Source: an uncultured Eubacteriales bacterium | GTDB lineage: Bacteria; Bacillota; Clostridia; Oscillospirales; Acutalibacteraceae | Assembly (NCBI GenBank): GCA_934552855.1 | Contig: CAKTEU010000013.1 | Coordinates: 1-57,760 of the forward strand | Direction: 5' to 3' | DNA: 57,760 nucleotides | Shown here: in pieces, positions 37,097-46,299 of the stretch | How positions within the stretch are numbered: the stretch's first letter is position 1 | Layout of the letters: each line of letters begins with the position of its first letter | Notes under the pieces: generated by a model | What the model was told of the DNA's origin: nothing | Database searches by the model: none | Seen by the model: only the letters and a program-made list of their open reading frames with translations | Position numbers and translations under genes: made by a program

Positions 37097-38047
37097 TTAG
37101 CTTTTCTTAAATCTGTCTTTCATGGAAGCAATATTCAATCCCATGAGACTTCCAATCTGTTCAATTGTTTGATTAGATGATGTTCCAATTTGCTTTAACA
37201 ATAACAATTGTAGCAGCATCTTTTCTTTTTCCGATGCTTGAGTGTGGTTATGGAACGAGGTGTAGAACACCACGCCCTTTCCATACTTAAATGAAATCAT
37301 AATAGGGCGACCGGAATAAGGATTATTATGCGACGCTTTCAGAAGAACCTTTCCCTGAGTTTTATCAAGGACTGACCAACTTCCAAGATCAAATTCTATT
37401 TCGATCTGACGCCCGGTAATTTGCAGCAGTTCCGAATCAACGACATCAGCAAAAATTTTGCACTTGCTTCCAGAATTGTTGAATGAAATCATTCCAGGAA
37501 ACGCCGCTTGAATATGGCTGCTCGCCAAATCGGAAGCATATAGACAACCGCCACTATGAACGAAATCCGCTAATTCCTTTGGATTAATAAAGTCGCTTGT
37601 TCCGCAATTAATGAAAAGGATGTCACAATCGTACTTCCCGGAAAAAGGAGGGTATTCGAGTTTTAATGTAGAAAGAACTTCTCCAATATCGTCATAATGC
37701 TTAGATGTTACATAAATCTTTTTTTGCGCGGATTTTGGAGAATCCAGAGCGAGAGAGTCACAATAAATACACTGAAAATCGTATTTTCCCTTCAAGATGC
37801 ATTGTTTTCTTTTCCTGTTGCAGGAACAACCGGCGATTTTTCTGGACTGACAATACCTGCATGAAACAAGGTTGCCAGCACTGACTATTGTGGCAGGTGA
37901 AATTTCAGATGATAATTTTGCATAATCTGAGTCCGAAAGATCAACAAAGTTTACCGCCTCATATGTTGATCCGCTTTTCTTAACTTCAATGCAAAATTTC
38001 TTTCCCGTTTTTGAGCAATGTGCAAGCATTATTTTTTCACCAGCCAT
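37097..38047 (-). CDS. Cysteine-rich N-terminal module fused to an amidotransferase-like fold (second copy)
   Basis: About 316 residues from ATG 38047 (GAGGTGG upstream). The N-terminal module (LVSCRYCQSRKIAGCSC, FQCIYCDSLALD) is shared with the TerD protein and the protein at 32817. The C-terminal part has a ThuA/GATase-like pattern: DILFINCGTSDFINPKELAD, FVHSGGCLYASDLAS and a late FHNHTQAS. It is therefore a paralog of the 32817 protein. No catalytic residues assigned; function unknown. Confidence 0.75.
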   Translation of the reverse strand: MAGEKIMLAHCSKTGKKFCIEVKKSGSTYEAVNFVDLSDSDYAKLSSEISPATIVSAGNLVSCRYCQSRKIAGCSCNRKRKQCILKGKYDFQCIYCDSLALDSPKSAQKKIYVTSKHYDDIGEVLSTLKLEYPPFSGKYDCDILFINCGTSDFINPKELADFVHSGGCLYASDLASSHIQAAFPGMISFNNSGSKCKIFADVVDSELLQITGRQIEIEFDLGSWSVLDKTQGKVLLKASHNNPYSGRPIMISFKYGKGVVFYTSFHNHTQASEKEKMLLQLLLLKQIGTSSNQTIEQIGSLMGLNIASMKDRFKKS

Positions 38048-38097
38048 TATAAGCCACCTCATCTATATATAACAGTTCAATTCTTTATTTTTCGCGA

Positions 38098-38793
38098 TTA
38101 AATCAATTGTCTCACATTTTCAAACATAAAAACGATACTATCGATTTCTTTATCAATGTGATAATGTCCACAGAACCATTTATCAAATTTTAAAGATCCC
38201 GAGATTTTCTCAAGCCATCTTTCGGTCGAGTAATCATTTTCGCCATAAGCTCCATTTTGTAGTTCTTCAAAAGGAATGTATTTACATGGGCATGTATGAG
38301 TTAACACATAATCGACGTTAATTCTATTTCTACCAATCATAGACTCGATCATTTCCTTAGTAGAATCAGAAGGTTGCTCATCATCAAACCAAGGATAATG
38401 ATGCTCTATCCTATACTCCTTGTCAGGGCTATAGGCGCCGCCGATAACAAAAAACGAATGATCAAGTATGTTATATACTTCTCCGTCCTTTAAAAAAATA
38501 ATGGACGGATACGCCTCTTCTATAAAAACTTTACCACCGCACCACTCGATCTCATGATAGGTTTCAATTGATTCGGCTCTTCTTTCGTGATTTCCGTGAA
38601 CACACACAATCGTCAAAGGCATTCGCGATAGGTTTTCTTTGGTTACTCGAGCCACACCGCCATTCATATAATTGATGCCGGAGTCACCAAGAATAATAAC
38701 CATATCCTCTTTTGATGTATTATTGTTTCTGCTCAACCGCCAAAGCCTTCCAAAATCAGCGTGTGTATCCCCTGTAATAAAAACTCGTTCCAC
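38098..38793 (-). CDS. Calcineurin-like metallophosphoesterase (third copy)
   Basis: 231 residues. Metal motifs: FITGDTHADFGR, ILGDSGINYM, VHGNHERRAE, LTHTCPC and GHYHIDKEI. Closest relative in the window is 26515-27192. It sits downstream of an SGNH hydrolase and a vWA protein. Substrate unknown. Confidence 0.92.
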   Translation of the reverse strand: MERVFITGDTHADFGRLWRLSRNNNTSKEDMVIILGDSGINYMNGGVARVTKENLSRMPLTIVCVHGNHERRAESIETYHEIEWCGGKVFIEEAYPSIIFLKDGEVYNILDHSFFVIGGAYSPDKEYRIEHHYPWFDDEQPSDSTKEMIESMIGRNRINVDYVLTHTCPCKYIPFEELQNGAYGENDYSTERWLEKISGSLKFDKWFCGHYHIDKEIDSIVFMFENVRQLI

Positions 38794-38901
38794 TTATTCG
38801 CCCCTATTCTTAGTATCCGATTTACGCCAACAAGTAAATCACTTCTTGAAAATCGACTTCTTCAAAGATAATTCCGTTTGGAGTATTGATTATGTGAAGC
38901 T

Positions 38902-39501
38902 TTAGTTATGATTTTTCATCTGATGATTCAAAAAATCGCAAACGGCTATAGCCAATTGTTTGGATCCTCCCTCAGAAAAATGTAATCCATCACTTGCCCT
39001 ATAACCATCGCCTAGCCTAGATGCAACAGAAAACAGGTCATCTAAAGAATCAACTTTGCCCTGCAAAACGCTTTTGGCTAAAGAATTATACTCAATTATT
39101 TCAGAATTTCGCCTATACGACGTAGTCCTCTGCAAATGCTCCGGAACCGGAGTTGTTGTTGCAAAGAATATTCTCGCCATAGGATATTTTTGTTTCAATA
39201 CTTGGAAGAACTTATCTATGTGTTGCCCGTAAGTTTTAATATCGGTGTATGGTTTAGGATTACCGGCAAAATGCAGAACATCCCATAATCCACTGTTCCA
39301 ATGAATGAGATCAAATTCGCCATCAATTTGCGGAATTAATTCATCAGCAAAAGAATATAAATATCGAATGTCTTGACAATTATCCGTCGGCAAATAAACA
39401 TCCGCTTTACCTTCGAGCATTTGCTTTAAATAATATCCGTATCCATGTATGCCTTTAGCTCCATACATTATCGAGTCGCCTAATAAAAGGATACTCAACA
39501 T
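38902..39501 (-). CDS. SGNH/GDSL-type hydrolase
   Basis: 199 residues from ATG 39501, which has AAGGTGG upstream; the longer frame to 39612 overlaps the vWA gene. The blocks are visible: GDSIMYG with the nucleophile serine, HWNSGLWDV (Asn block) and the ASDGLHFSEGG Asp-His pair. No signal peptide, so cytosolic. Typical substrates are acyl or acetyl esters; here unknown. Confidence 0.88.
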   Translation of the reverse strand: MLSILLLGDSIMYGAKGIHGYGYYLKQMLEGKADVYLPTDNCQDIRYLYSFADELIPQIDGEFDLIHWNSGLWDVLHFAGNPKPYTDIKTYGQHIDKFFQVLKQKYPMARIFFATTTPVPEHLQRTTSYRRNSEIIEYNSLAKSVLQGKVDSLDDLFSVASRLGDGYRASDGLHFSEGGSKQLAIAVCDFLNHQMKNHN

Positions 39502-39533
39502 ACCATAATCCACCTTCATTAAAACGAGAATAA

Positions 39534-40271
39534 TTACCACGAGTTCCAAGGGAAGCCAGCAATATCGTAAAAATCTATCGTAGAAATGTCTGGCTTTCCA
39601 ATATAAAAACATTGCTCTCCACTAAAAGGATTAGGATAATAGTAAAAGCCGTTCCATGATAAAAATAAATTGTAAATACCACAGTTCTTTTGGGGAATTA
39701 AATATAAAGCTTTCCAATTCCAACCTCTGTTATTAATATAATTACTACCAAGCTTTTTTAATACACTATAATCACATGTGTCTTCCCATAAGGCAGAAAG
39801 TGTTTGCATATCTGGAATAAATATAGGGGAATATCTCAAAAATATATCTTTATTTAATCCAATTTCTCTCGCTTTGTTGCAGGAAAAAGCAATTACTGCT
39901 TTTCTAACACGTGTTTCATTTCTCCACTCAGAAGTACAAGCCAAAGAAATTGCCTCAAGCAAATTAGAATAACCGTATCCTCCGGTATAAGAAAGGTTGT
40001 TTATATATTCTTTAATTGCTTCAAACTCGTGAAAATCAAAAAAACGTGACATTTCAAAAGGAATCGGACAACAATTCATATCTCTAAATGCAATAAATTT
40101 AATTCTTGCAACTCCGTCAATATCGTTAATAATATATCCGCGCTCAATTCCAAGTTCTATTGTAGTCTCCATGTACTTACAGATGAACTCAGTTACCCAA
40201 CGAGAATAAATGGACATAGGTCTAGTGGCATCAATACAACACACAACATCTAATTTATAACCATCAATCAT
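39534..40271 (-). CDS. TerY-like vWA protein with altered metal site
   Basis: About 245 residues. It is related to the vWA proteins at 50.6-52.7 kb (LDVVCCIDATRP, VARIKFIAFRDM, LLEAISLAC), but the MIDAS DATGSM is DATRPM here, so metal binding is probably weak or lost. I use ATG 40271, preceded by AAGGAG at 9 bases. It may be a non-binding partner or a decoy for the TerY-P components. Confidence 0.75.
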   Translation of the reverse strand: MIDGYKLDVVCCIDATRPMSIYSRWVTEFICKYMETTIELGIERGYIINDIDGVARIKFIAFRDMNCCPIPFEMSRFFDFHEFEAIKEYINNLSYTGGYGYSNLLEAISLACTSEWRNETRVRKAVIAFSCNKAREIGLNKDIFLRYSPIFIPDMQTLSALWEDTCDYSVLKKLGSNYINNRGWNWKALYLIPQKNCGIYNLFLSWNGFYYYPNPFSGEQCFYIGKPDISTIDFYDIAGFPWNSW

Positions 40272-40378
40272 ATCATAATGCTCCTTTTTTACGTTCTCTC
40301 TCATATGTGTTTTCGCTTTCTTTCTGTTTTATAATTAGTATACCAACAATAAAGAATGGTTCCGTTGCTGTTAAGTAA

Positions 40379-41662
40379 TTATTCCTTAAACTTAAACTTC
40401 ATCGGCGCGGAATCGTAGTCGGCTACTGAAATGATAGCTTCACCTACTTTAAGATCAAGTATATCCCAATCCTCAATCACATTAGAATATGTAACCTGTT
40501 CTTTGTTCCCCTCGCTGTAACTTGTCCCCTTGAAAACAAATCTCTTGCGGTTCATACCGTATAGATTTTGGATAAACTCTTTTGTCGCTTTATCTGTAAC
40601 GCGAAAAGCAATAGATGTGCCAAACGCAGAAAGAATGCTATATGCCTTCTCATAGCCATATCCGTCAATAATCTGCTGGATATTCTGCATAGCAACGATA
40701 AACTTGGCTCCGAGGCTTCTTCCGAAGTTGACTCCGTTATCAATATGATAAAGGTTAGGAAGCAACTTGAACTCGTCAATCACGAAGAACACGTTACCCT
40801 CGCTCTTATCTCTGCTTAAAGATTCCTTGATGGCGAGATCTATCAGAGCTTTATAAATAGGCGTCAATACTTTACCAATACTCAAATCATATTCAATAAA
40901 AAGAATCTTTCCGCCTTTGTTACGGACGAACTCTCTTACAGAAAAGTCTCCACGTTTTCTGAAATTGCCAACGAAAAGTTCGTTCGCAACATTACGCAAT
41001 TCGGAATAAACGCCCTGTGTTTGTTCACTTCCATCGCCGCCATTGTAAATATAATCAATTATGCCTCTAAGGTCACCTACGCTCATCAATGCATCAACAA
41101 CATCGTTGATGTTTGCGTCGCGAAGATATGCATATAACTCTGCATTGTCAAGGTCTTCCGGCTCATTTTTATAAATGATATAGGACATAATTCCGAAAAG
41201 AACATCCTTGGCCGCCTGAGGAAAGAAAGGTGCGTTGGAGCGCTTGATTTTTTCTTCAAAAAGAGAACTGACGATCTCAAGCAAGTTCTCCTCTATGTAA
41301 TCGTCACCGTTGATACGTACCTCTTTAAAAATATTCCAATAAGCAGTGGCTTTAGCGTCACTGCTTATCACAACATCTTTTCCAGGGCGATAAAACTCTT
41401 CCTTGAAATCGCCCTTTGTATCGAAGATGACCATAACATCGTCATCGGTCATTTTTCCTATCAACTGGTGCAACAACTGAAACATTGCAGTTGTTTTACC
41501 TGTTCCAATTGTGCCCGTATAAAGCAAATGCTTGCTTAACACACTGCTTGTCAAGGGAATAGTTTCACTATCACCAATAAGCGATACTCCGACATCAGAT
41601 GATGTCGGCATAGAAATCCGATCTTTCAGTGAAATCCCTTCAAGTATTTCTGATTTAAGCAT
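40379..41662 (-). CDS. VirD4/TraG-HerA-like ATPase
   Basis: 427 residues. Walker A GTIGTGKT (50-57), a Walker-B-like DTKGDFKEEFY strand, and FVIDEFKLLPNLYHIDN followed by AMQNIQQIIDGYG, the Q motif of type IV coupling and HerA-type pumps. No membrane anchor is visible and no other secretion gene is nearby. It lies 16 bases after the GHH nuclease gene, so DNA or toxin movement are possible. A role as a DNA-pumping ATPase is inference. Confidence 0.85.
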   Translation of the reverse strand: MLKSEILEGISLKDRISMPTSSDVGVSLIGDSETIPLTSSVLSKHLLYTGTIGTGKTTAMFQLLHQLIGKMTDDDVMVIFDTKGDFKEEFYRPGKDVVISSDAKATAYWNIFKEVRINGDDYIEENLLEIVSSLFEEKIKRSNAPFFPQAAKDVLFGIMSYIIYKNEPEDLDNAELYAYLRDANINDVVDALMSVGDLRGIIDYIYNGGDGSEQTQGVYSELRNVANELFVGNFRKRGDFSVREFVRNKGGKILFIEYDLSIGKVLTPIYKALIDLAIKESLSRDKSEGNVFFVIDEFKLLPNLYHIDNGVNFGRSLGAKFIVAMQNIQQIIDGYGYEKAYSILSAFGTSIAFRVTDKATKEFIQNLYGMNRKRFVFKGTSYSEGNKEQVTYSNVIEDWDILDLKVGEAIISVADYDSAPMKFKFKE

Positions 41663-41678
41663 TTACTCTACCTCCTAA

Positions 41679-42407
41679 TCAATGTCCGTGGGACGCTCCT
41701 TTTCCGGATCCACTGCTCTTACCACCGGATGTACTCTTACCGGAAGACGCGGATTTTCCGCTGGAAACACTTTTTCCTGAAGAAGTACCCTTAGAAGTGG
41801 AACTGCTTCTTTGAGCAGAGAGCGTTTTGCTCTTAGTAGCAGTGTTTGATGCCTTTGTAGGCGTTGACGCACGCTGTCTTGATAGTGTCTTGCTCTGCGT
41901 GCTTGCCTTTGAGTTTGAAACCTTTGGTGTGGAGCTCTTTGATTTATTAACGCTTCTGGACTCAGTTGCCTTTGCTTTTGCTTTGGCAGCTTCCGCCTTT
42001 TTATTTGCACTTGCTTTAGTCATTGCAGTTTTCTTTTGTGATTCACTCAATGGCTTGCTAAGGTTCTTTGAATCAATATGAGCCTTGTTTCTGCCGAAAT
42101 CGTGCATCTTTCCGGTTGAAGGATCATAATAACCATTTGTGTTGTTGTGAAAATCGCCTTTATGAGCAGCCAAATGTTCGCTTCTGGTCAAAAACTGAAT
42201 ATTATTTGCGTCGCCGGCCTTTGAATTGTGACCGTCAACAGATTTCATATGGTGCCCCTGATACCCAGTTGCTTTGCCTTTTGATATAATCTCGCTCTGC
42301 TCTTTTTGACTCCAGTCTCTGGTTCCCTTTCCGTCGACGACAAGGCTTTTCTCGTTCTTCCAAGCGTTTGCGACGGCTTTTCTTCTTTCATAACTGATAT
42401 TACTCAT
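41679..42407 (-). CDS. GHH-type HNH nuclease toxin with Lys/Ser/Ala-rich tail
   Basis: 242 residues. The N-terminal 100 residues carry the GHH nuclease motif (ATGYQGHHMKSV, 51-53 GHH) followed by NIQFLTRSEHLAAHKGDFHN, known from polymorphic toxins. Residues 105-242 are low-complexity repeats of Lys, Ser, Ala and Thr (GKSASSGKS-like) resembling histone H1 tails, likely to bind DNA. ATG 42407 overlaps the immunity gene by 8 bases. Unlike secreted toxins there is no delivery domain, so it probably acts inside the cell, held in check by its neighbour. Confidence 0.88.
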   Translation of the reverse strand: MSNISYERRKAVANAWKNEKSLVVDGKGTRDWSQKEQSEIISKGKATGYQGHHMKSVDGHNSKAGDANNIQFLTRSEHLAAHKGDFHNNTNGYYDPSTGKMHDFGRNKAHIDSKNLSKPLSESQKKTAMTKASANKKAEAAKAKAKATESRSVNKSKSSTPKVSNSKASTQSKTLSRQRASTPTKASNTATKSKTLSAQRSSSTSKGTSSGKSVSSGKSASSGKSTSGGKSSGSGKGASHGH

Positions 42408-42945
42408 CGTCGTCACCACCCAACTTTATATTGAGAGGTTCGAGAGCATCTTCGGCAATCAGTTGAACTGCATCGTCAATTTCTTCGGTAATCCAGTCGG
42501 CAAAAGAATCCCAAATATCTGAGAACTCTTTATTTTCAACGTCCCAAAGATAGACTTTTCCGTCTTTTTCATTACAGTTAAAACAAATGGGATCACCGTA
42601 GCTACGCATAGCAAAAACGACGTAACCATCGGGAAGGTCAAAATCCGCCTTTGCCTCATCAGAATTCATATCATCAAACGTATCAAAGTCAAGATCCAGT
42701 TTATCGTCGTGTCCTTTTGTAGACAACATTACAGTGTCAAACAGCAATCCTCCGTCACAAACCTTTACCCAATCGAGATATTCAACTGGCAGGTTGGGAT
42801 ATTTCTCCTGAAGCTTAATTGATGTACTCAAACTGCCCGCTAAGAGGCAGTGATAAATATCAAAGTCAACAAGGCGAGAAATGTTTCCCACCATCGGCTC
42901 TGTTTCATATTTAGCAGTTGCTTTTTCAAGATTCATAAAACTCAT
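42400..42945 (-). CDS. SUKH (SMI1/KNR4) family immunity protein
   Basis: 181 acidic residues. The SUKH core is visible: LPVEYLDWVKVCDGGLLF, DLPDGYVVFAMRSYGDPI and SDIWDSFADWITEEI. This family neutralises nuclease toxins. It lies directly upstream of, and overlaps, the GHH nuclease gene, so the pair is probably a toxin-immunity unit made in order immunity first. Confidence 0.9.
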   Translation of the reverse strand: MSFMNLEKATAKYETEPMVGNISRLVDFDIYHCLLAGSLSTSIKLQEKYPNLPVEYLDWVKVCDGGLLFDTVMLSTKGHDDKLDLDFDTFDDMNSDEAKADFDLPDGYVVFAMRSYGDPICFNCNEKDGKVYLWDVENKEFSDIWDSFADWITEEIDDAVQLIAEDALEPLNIKLGGDDDE

Positions 42946-42961
42946 TGTTTTAACCCCCGTA

Positions 42962-43378
42962 TTATCCTAATAACCATGCCAAAATCATACCGACAATTGC
43001 TCCGGTAATCGCTATTGAAAAGATTTTCTTAAAAGACTGCAAAAGGCTGTCTTTGAATGTTGTCTTAGAGATAAAAGCTATGAACATTGCAACACCACAG
43101 CCAAGTAAAACTACAAGCCAGCTAATAGCTATTATAGAATAAAGGATTGTCGCACGACTTATTGCGCCGTCGACTGTCCCGGAATTGGTCAGCAAACAAG
43201 ACAAAAGCGCAAAAACAAGTGACAAAACCATTGACACTCTGGATATCTTCAGAATACTCGTGTTTCTTGACGCCAGATCTGTAATCTTGGAAAAGGAATT
43301 TAACCAAATGTATGTAGCCGCAAAAGCCACACCGGCGAGATCTAAGACAATTGTTGAGATAAATAATAGTACCGACAT
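42962..43378 (-). CDS. Small four-helix membrane protein
   Basis: 138 residues with four predicted hydrophobic helices (about 5-25, 45-65, 80-105, 115-136). Not recognised. It follows the zinc-finger membrane proteins by 8 bases and may be their partner. Confidence 0.65.
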   Translation of the reverse strand: MSVLLFISTIVLDLAGVAFAATYIWLNSFSKITDLASRNTSILKISRVSMVLSLVFALLSCLLTNSGTVDGAISRATILYSIIAISWLVVLLGCGVAMFIAFISKTTFKDSLLQSFKKIFSIAITGAIVGMILAWLLG

Positions 43379-43386
43379 AATTCCTC

Positions 43387-44040
43387 CTAATTAAAGTGCT
43401 TGACAGCACTATTGAACATACCTGTTACCACTCTTATCAGGTAGTTGACTGATCCTGTAATACTTGAAAACAACCCCGCTAGAATTGTTCCAAACATTCC
43501 GATATTTGATGAGATATGTTGCGACATCGTAATGATCCCATTGCTATAACTCCCAGTAACATTCTTTTTCGCAACCGTTGGGATAATCTGGAACGCGATA
43601 TTGGGAAATGCAGCCAAATTGCTCCCAATAACGAGCCAAATAATTTGAGCATTTGCTGCGATATTTTTGAACGATCCCGATAAAACATGATTAAACAGTA
43701 TCGGCGGATTTCTACCAAATGAGTAGTTCAAATTATATCCAATCCGTCTAACCACCACAGATAAAGAGTTCCAAATATCATCCAGTTGTCCGTTCGCAAT
43801 TTTCATTATAATAGCGATTGATATAATGACTAACGAAGCGGCTAAACCAGCGATAAAAACAATTTTCGAAACTCCATACGCGTTCTTGTAAATACCGGCA
43901 TTGATGCGCGCAATCCTTTCTTCTCTTTCTCGGATCTTTCCTTCCCTTATGGATTCAGCCGATCTAGGCTGACCACACACATAGCATTGTCGTGAACTCT
44001 CTTCATTATATGAATCGCAAATATCACATTTCCAACTCAA
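43387..44040 (-). CDS. RanBP2-type zinc finger membrane protein
   Basis: About 217 residues. The N-terminus (SWKCDICDSYNEESSRQC, then YVCGQ) has the W-C-x2-C-x10-C-x2-C pattern of RanBP2 zinc fingers. A basic stretch and several hydrophobic helices follow (from about residue 55). TTG 44040 is preferred, since GGGAGG precedes it and it makes the protein begin MSWKC like its relatives; ATG 44055 lies before the ribosome site. The finger may bind RNA or another protein and tether it to the membrane. Confidence 0.8.
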   Translation of the reverse strand: MSWKCDICDSYNEESSRQCYVCGQPRSAESIREGKIREREERIARINAGIYKNAYGVSKIVFIAGLAASLVIISIAIIMKIANGQLDDIWNSLSVVVRRIGYNLNYSFGRNPPILFNHVLSGSFKNIAANAQIIWLVIGSNLAAFPNIAFQIIPTVAKKNVTGSYSNGIITMSQHISSNIGMFGTILAGLFSSITGSVNYLIRVVTGMFNSAVKHFN

Positions 44041-44116
44041 ACTTAGACCTCCCATCTAAAGCAAGGCAGAACTATGTGGCAAGCATTTGTCAACAATTGA
44101 CGTTCTATCTTACAAG

Positions 44117-44551
44117 TTATAAAATAAGCAAAATAAGCAAAAATACTGTTGCCGAAATGAACCATCCCCACGTCCCCGATTTCCACGATTTCATATATGC
44201 TATTTTGCAAAAATGAAAAGGTATTCCAGTAAAGAAAAATAAGGCAGCAATCGAAAGAATAATATTTAGCACCCCATGGGGAGGATCTATCGAAAACTCA
44301 CAAACGGTTAATACAATCCATCCTATCCAAAGCAAAACACCCAAAACAGCACAAAAAGTGAATCCAGTACGACTGCTTTTGACCCGAACAGGTTCATCAA
44401 CTGCAACATTTATTCTTGTTACGTCTGGAACCGATTTCTCGGTGTCTGTCTTTTTCGCAATCGGTTGAGACGTCTTAGGTTGACCGCAAACATAGCACTG
44501 TGACGAATCGTCTTCATTATATGAGTCACAAATATTGCATTTCCAACTCAC
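44117..44551 (-). CDS. RanBP2-type zinc finger membrane protein (second)
   Basis: 144 residues. N-terminal finger SWKCNICDSYNEDDSSQC then YVCGQPK, a Ser/Thr/Lys linker, and two or three hydrophobic helices (about 65-130). The GTG start overlaps the stop of the upstream Sel1 gene by 4 bases (GTGA). Function unknown; clearly a sibling of the proteins on both sides. Confidence 0.8.
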   Translation of the reverse strand: MSWKCNICDSYNEDDSSQCYVCGQPKTSQPIAKKTDTEKSVPDVTRINVAVDEPVRVKSSRTGFTFCAVLGVLLWIGWIVLTVCEFSIDPPHGVLNIILSIAALFFFTGIPFHFCKIAYMKSWKSGTWGWFISATVFLLILLIL

Positions 44552-45513
44552 GCCGAACCTCCCCCTTTTAATCGGGCTAAAGCTTTCTTAGCTCCGTCAT
44601 GTCCTTCGTTAGATGCCTGCTCATACCAATAAATCGCTTTCTTCTTACTGTGTAGTACGCCTTGACCATTTTCATAGCAAAAGCCGAGATTATATTTTGC
44701 TGAAACATTCCCCTTTTCTGCAGCTTTTGTGAAATACTCAAACGCCTTACACTGATCCTTCGCAACATATCTTCCATAATAATAGCAGTCGCCCAAAGCG
44801 TTTATAGCGGGAACATACCCGGCATCTGCCGCTTTCTTATAATACTCATAAGCTTTTTGATAATCAGTTCCTACACCTTGACCGTTTGTATAGCTGAAAC
44901 CAACTTCATACATTCCTGCAATACTTCCACCGTTTGCGGCCATGAGATACAGCTGAAAAGCTGTATCAAAGTTTTTGACAACACCACAGCCAAAATAATA
45001 GCAGTTTCCCAGTTCGACCATTGCCGATGTGTGACCTTGATCAGATGCTTTTTTCAGCCAAACAACAGCAAGTTCATAGTTTTTATCCGTTCCTTTGCCG
45101 TAGCAATAGCAGTACCCAAGATTAAACTGCCCCATTACACAACCATGACTTGCCGACTTTTCAAACCATAATAGAGCTTTTTTATAATCTTGAGCGCATC
45201 CACGACCGTAAAAATAACAATCGCCGAGTTCGTTTTCGGACAAGGCGTGTTCTTTTTTTGCTGCGGCTTCAAAACAACGGAATGCCAGTTCATATTCATT
45301 ACGAGAAAGGTGATAGTTGCCTTTTTTGTATTCTTCATCGGCATTCGGAGTTGATGAAGAAATAATTCCACTTAAAACAGATGACAATCTGCTCATCTGC
45401 TCGCCGACATCAAAACCTAAGCCGGCTGGCGCAGGTTTAATCGTGTCACATACCATGCATTGCAGTTCATTATCCGAATTGGATGTTGAACACATCGGGC
45501 AAATCCAACTCAT
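44548..45513 (-). CDS. RanBP2-type zinc finger protein with Sel1 repeats
   Basis: 321 residues. Finger at residues 3-27 (WICPMCSTSN...CMVCD), then about seven Sel1 repeats of 36 residues (GDCYFYGRGCAQDYKKAL, LGYCYCYGKGTDKNYELA and so on). Sel1 repeats bind partner proteins. ATG 45513 with GAGCG upstream. It is a likely scaffold of the finger family. Confidence 0.88.
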   Translation of the reverse strand: MSWICPMCSTSNSDNELQCMVCDTIKPAPAGLGFDVGEQMSRLSSVLSGIISSSTPNADEEYKKGNYHLSRNEYELAFRCFEAAAKKEHALSENELGDCYFYGRGCAQDYKKALLWFEKSASHGCVMGQFNLGYCYCYGKGTDKNYELAVVWLKKASDQGHTSAMVELGNCYYFGCGVVKNFDTAFQLYLMAANGGSIAGMYEVGFSYTNGQGVGTDYQKAYEYYKKAADAGYVPAINALGDCYYYGRYVAKDQCKAFEYFTKAAEKGNVSAKYNLGFCYENGQGVLHSKKKAIYWYEQASNEGHDGAKKALARLKGGGSA

Positions 45514-45525
45514 TTTTCACGCTCC

Positions 45526-46299
45526 TTAATCCATTGGATCCGAATAGCCGGAAGAAGCGGCTAAAGCAAACCATCCTTTTGCTTTCTTATTGCTTTTTAT
45601 AACTCCACGTCCTTCGTCATAACAACATGCTAGAAGGTACTGTGCTCTTGCAATTCCAGCTTTAGCGCTTTTTTTAAGCAGTGAGGCCGCTTTAATGTTT
45701 TTTCCAAGTCGTTGATAACATACGCCGAGATCCGTTATTGCTTCAAAATCGTGTTTTTCGACATCACGCAAATGCTTTGAATCAATTGTTTTGAGCAAGG
45801 ATATAGCTCTATAAGCATTGCAATAGGAACAACTGACGTCCATATATATCGTGGCGAGCAATTTTGTGGATAGCGTATGTCCTTGATCAATGGCCTTTCT
45901 TAACCAATTGACTGTACGATCCAGATTCTTTGATGTTCCTATGCCCTTATAATAACAGTTAGCAAGCCGATACTGAGCCTCCGGATCTCCTCGTTTAGCA
46001 ACGGACAAATACAACTCATATGCTTTTCGCTTATCGATTGCCACACCGATTCCGTCAGCATAGCATTCTGCCAATTTCATGCGAGCGGGTATGTATTTAT
46101 ACTCGGAGGCTCTAGACAAAAGCTCTATACCGGAATCAATTTCTGCGCTTTCAAGTAATGCAACGCCTTTTTCGAATAAATCCAACAACTCGTCTTCCGA
46201 TAAAGTCTTTTTCTTCCTTTCGTATCCGCAAACAAAACACGATATATTTGTTTTCTCATTGGAAGTTGAGCAGATAGGACAAATCCAAGTTGTATTCAT
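45526..46299 (-). CDS. RanBP2-type zinc finger protein with Sel1 repeats (second)
   Basis: 257 residues. Finger WICPICSTSNEKTNISC then FVCGYE, followed by Sel1 repeats (LAECYADGIGVAIDKRKA, LANCYYKGIGTSKNLDR, LACCYDEGRGVIKSNKKA). The ATG overlaps the upstream gene by 4 bases (ATGA), so expression is coupled. Confidence 0.88.
   Translation of the reverse strand: MNTTWICPICSTSNEKTNISCFVCGYERKKKTLSEDELLDLFEKGVALLESAEIDSGIELLSRASEYKYIPARMKLAECYADGIGVAIDKRKAYELYLSVAKRGDPEAQYRLANCYYKGIGTSKNLDRTVNWLRKAIDQGHTLSTKLLATIYMDVSCSYCNAYRAISLLKTIDSKHLRDVEKHDFEAITDLGVCYQRLGKNIKAASLLKKSAKAGIARAQYLLACCYDEGRGVIKSNKKAKGWFALAASSGYSDPMD

Noticed and set aside
35841..41662. Integrative conjugative element
   Set aside because: VirD4/TraG-like and PcfJ-like genes are present, but no relaxase, VirB4, integrase or origin of transfer could be found.
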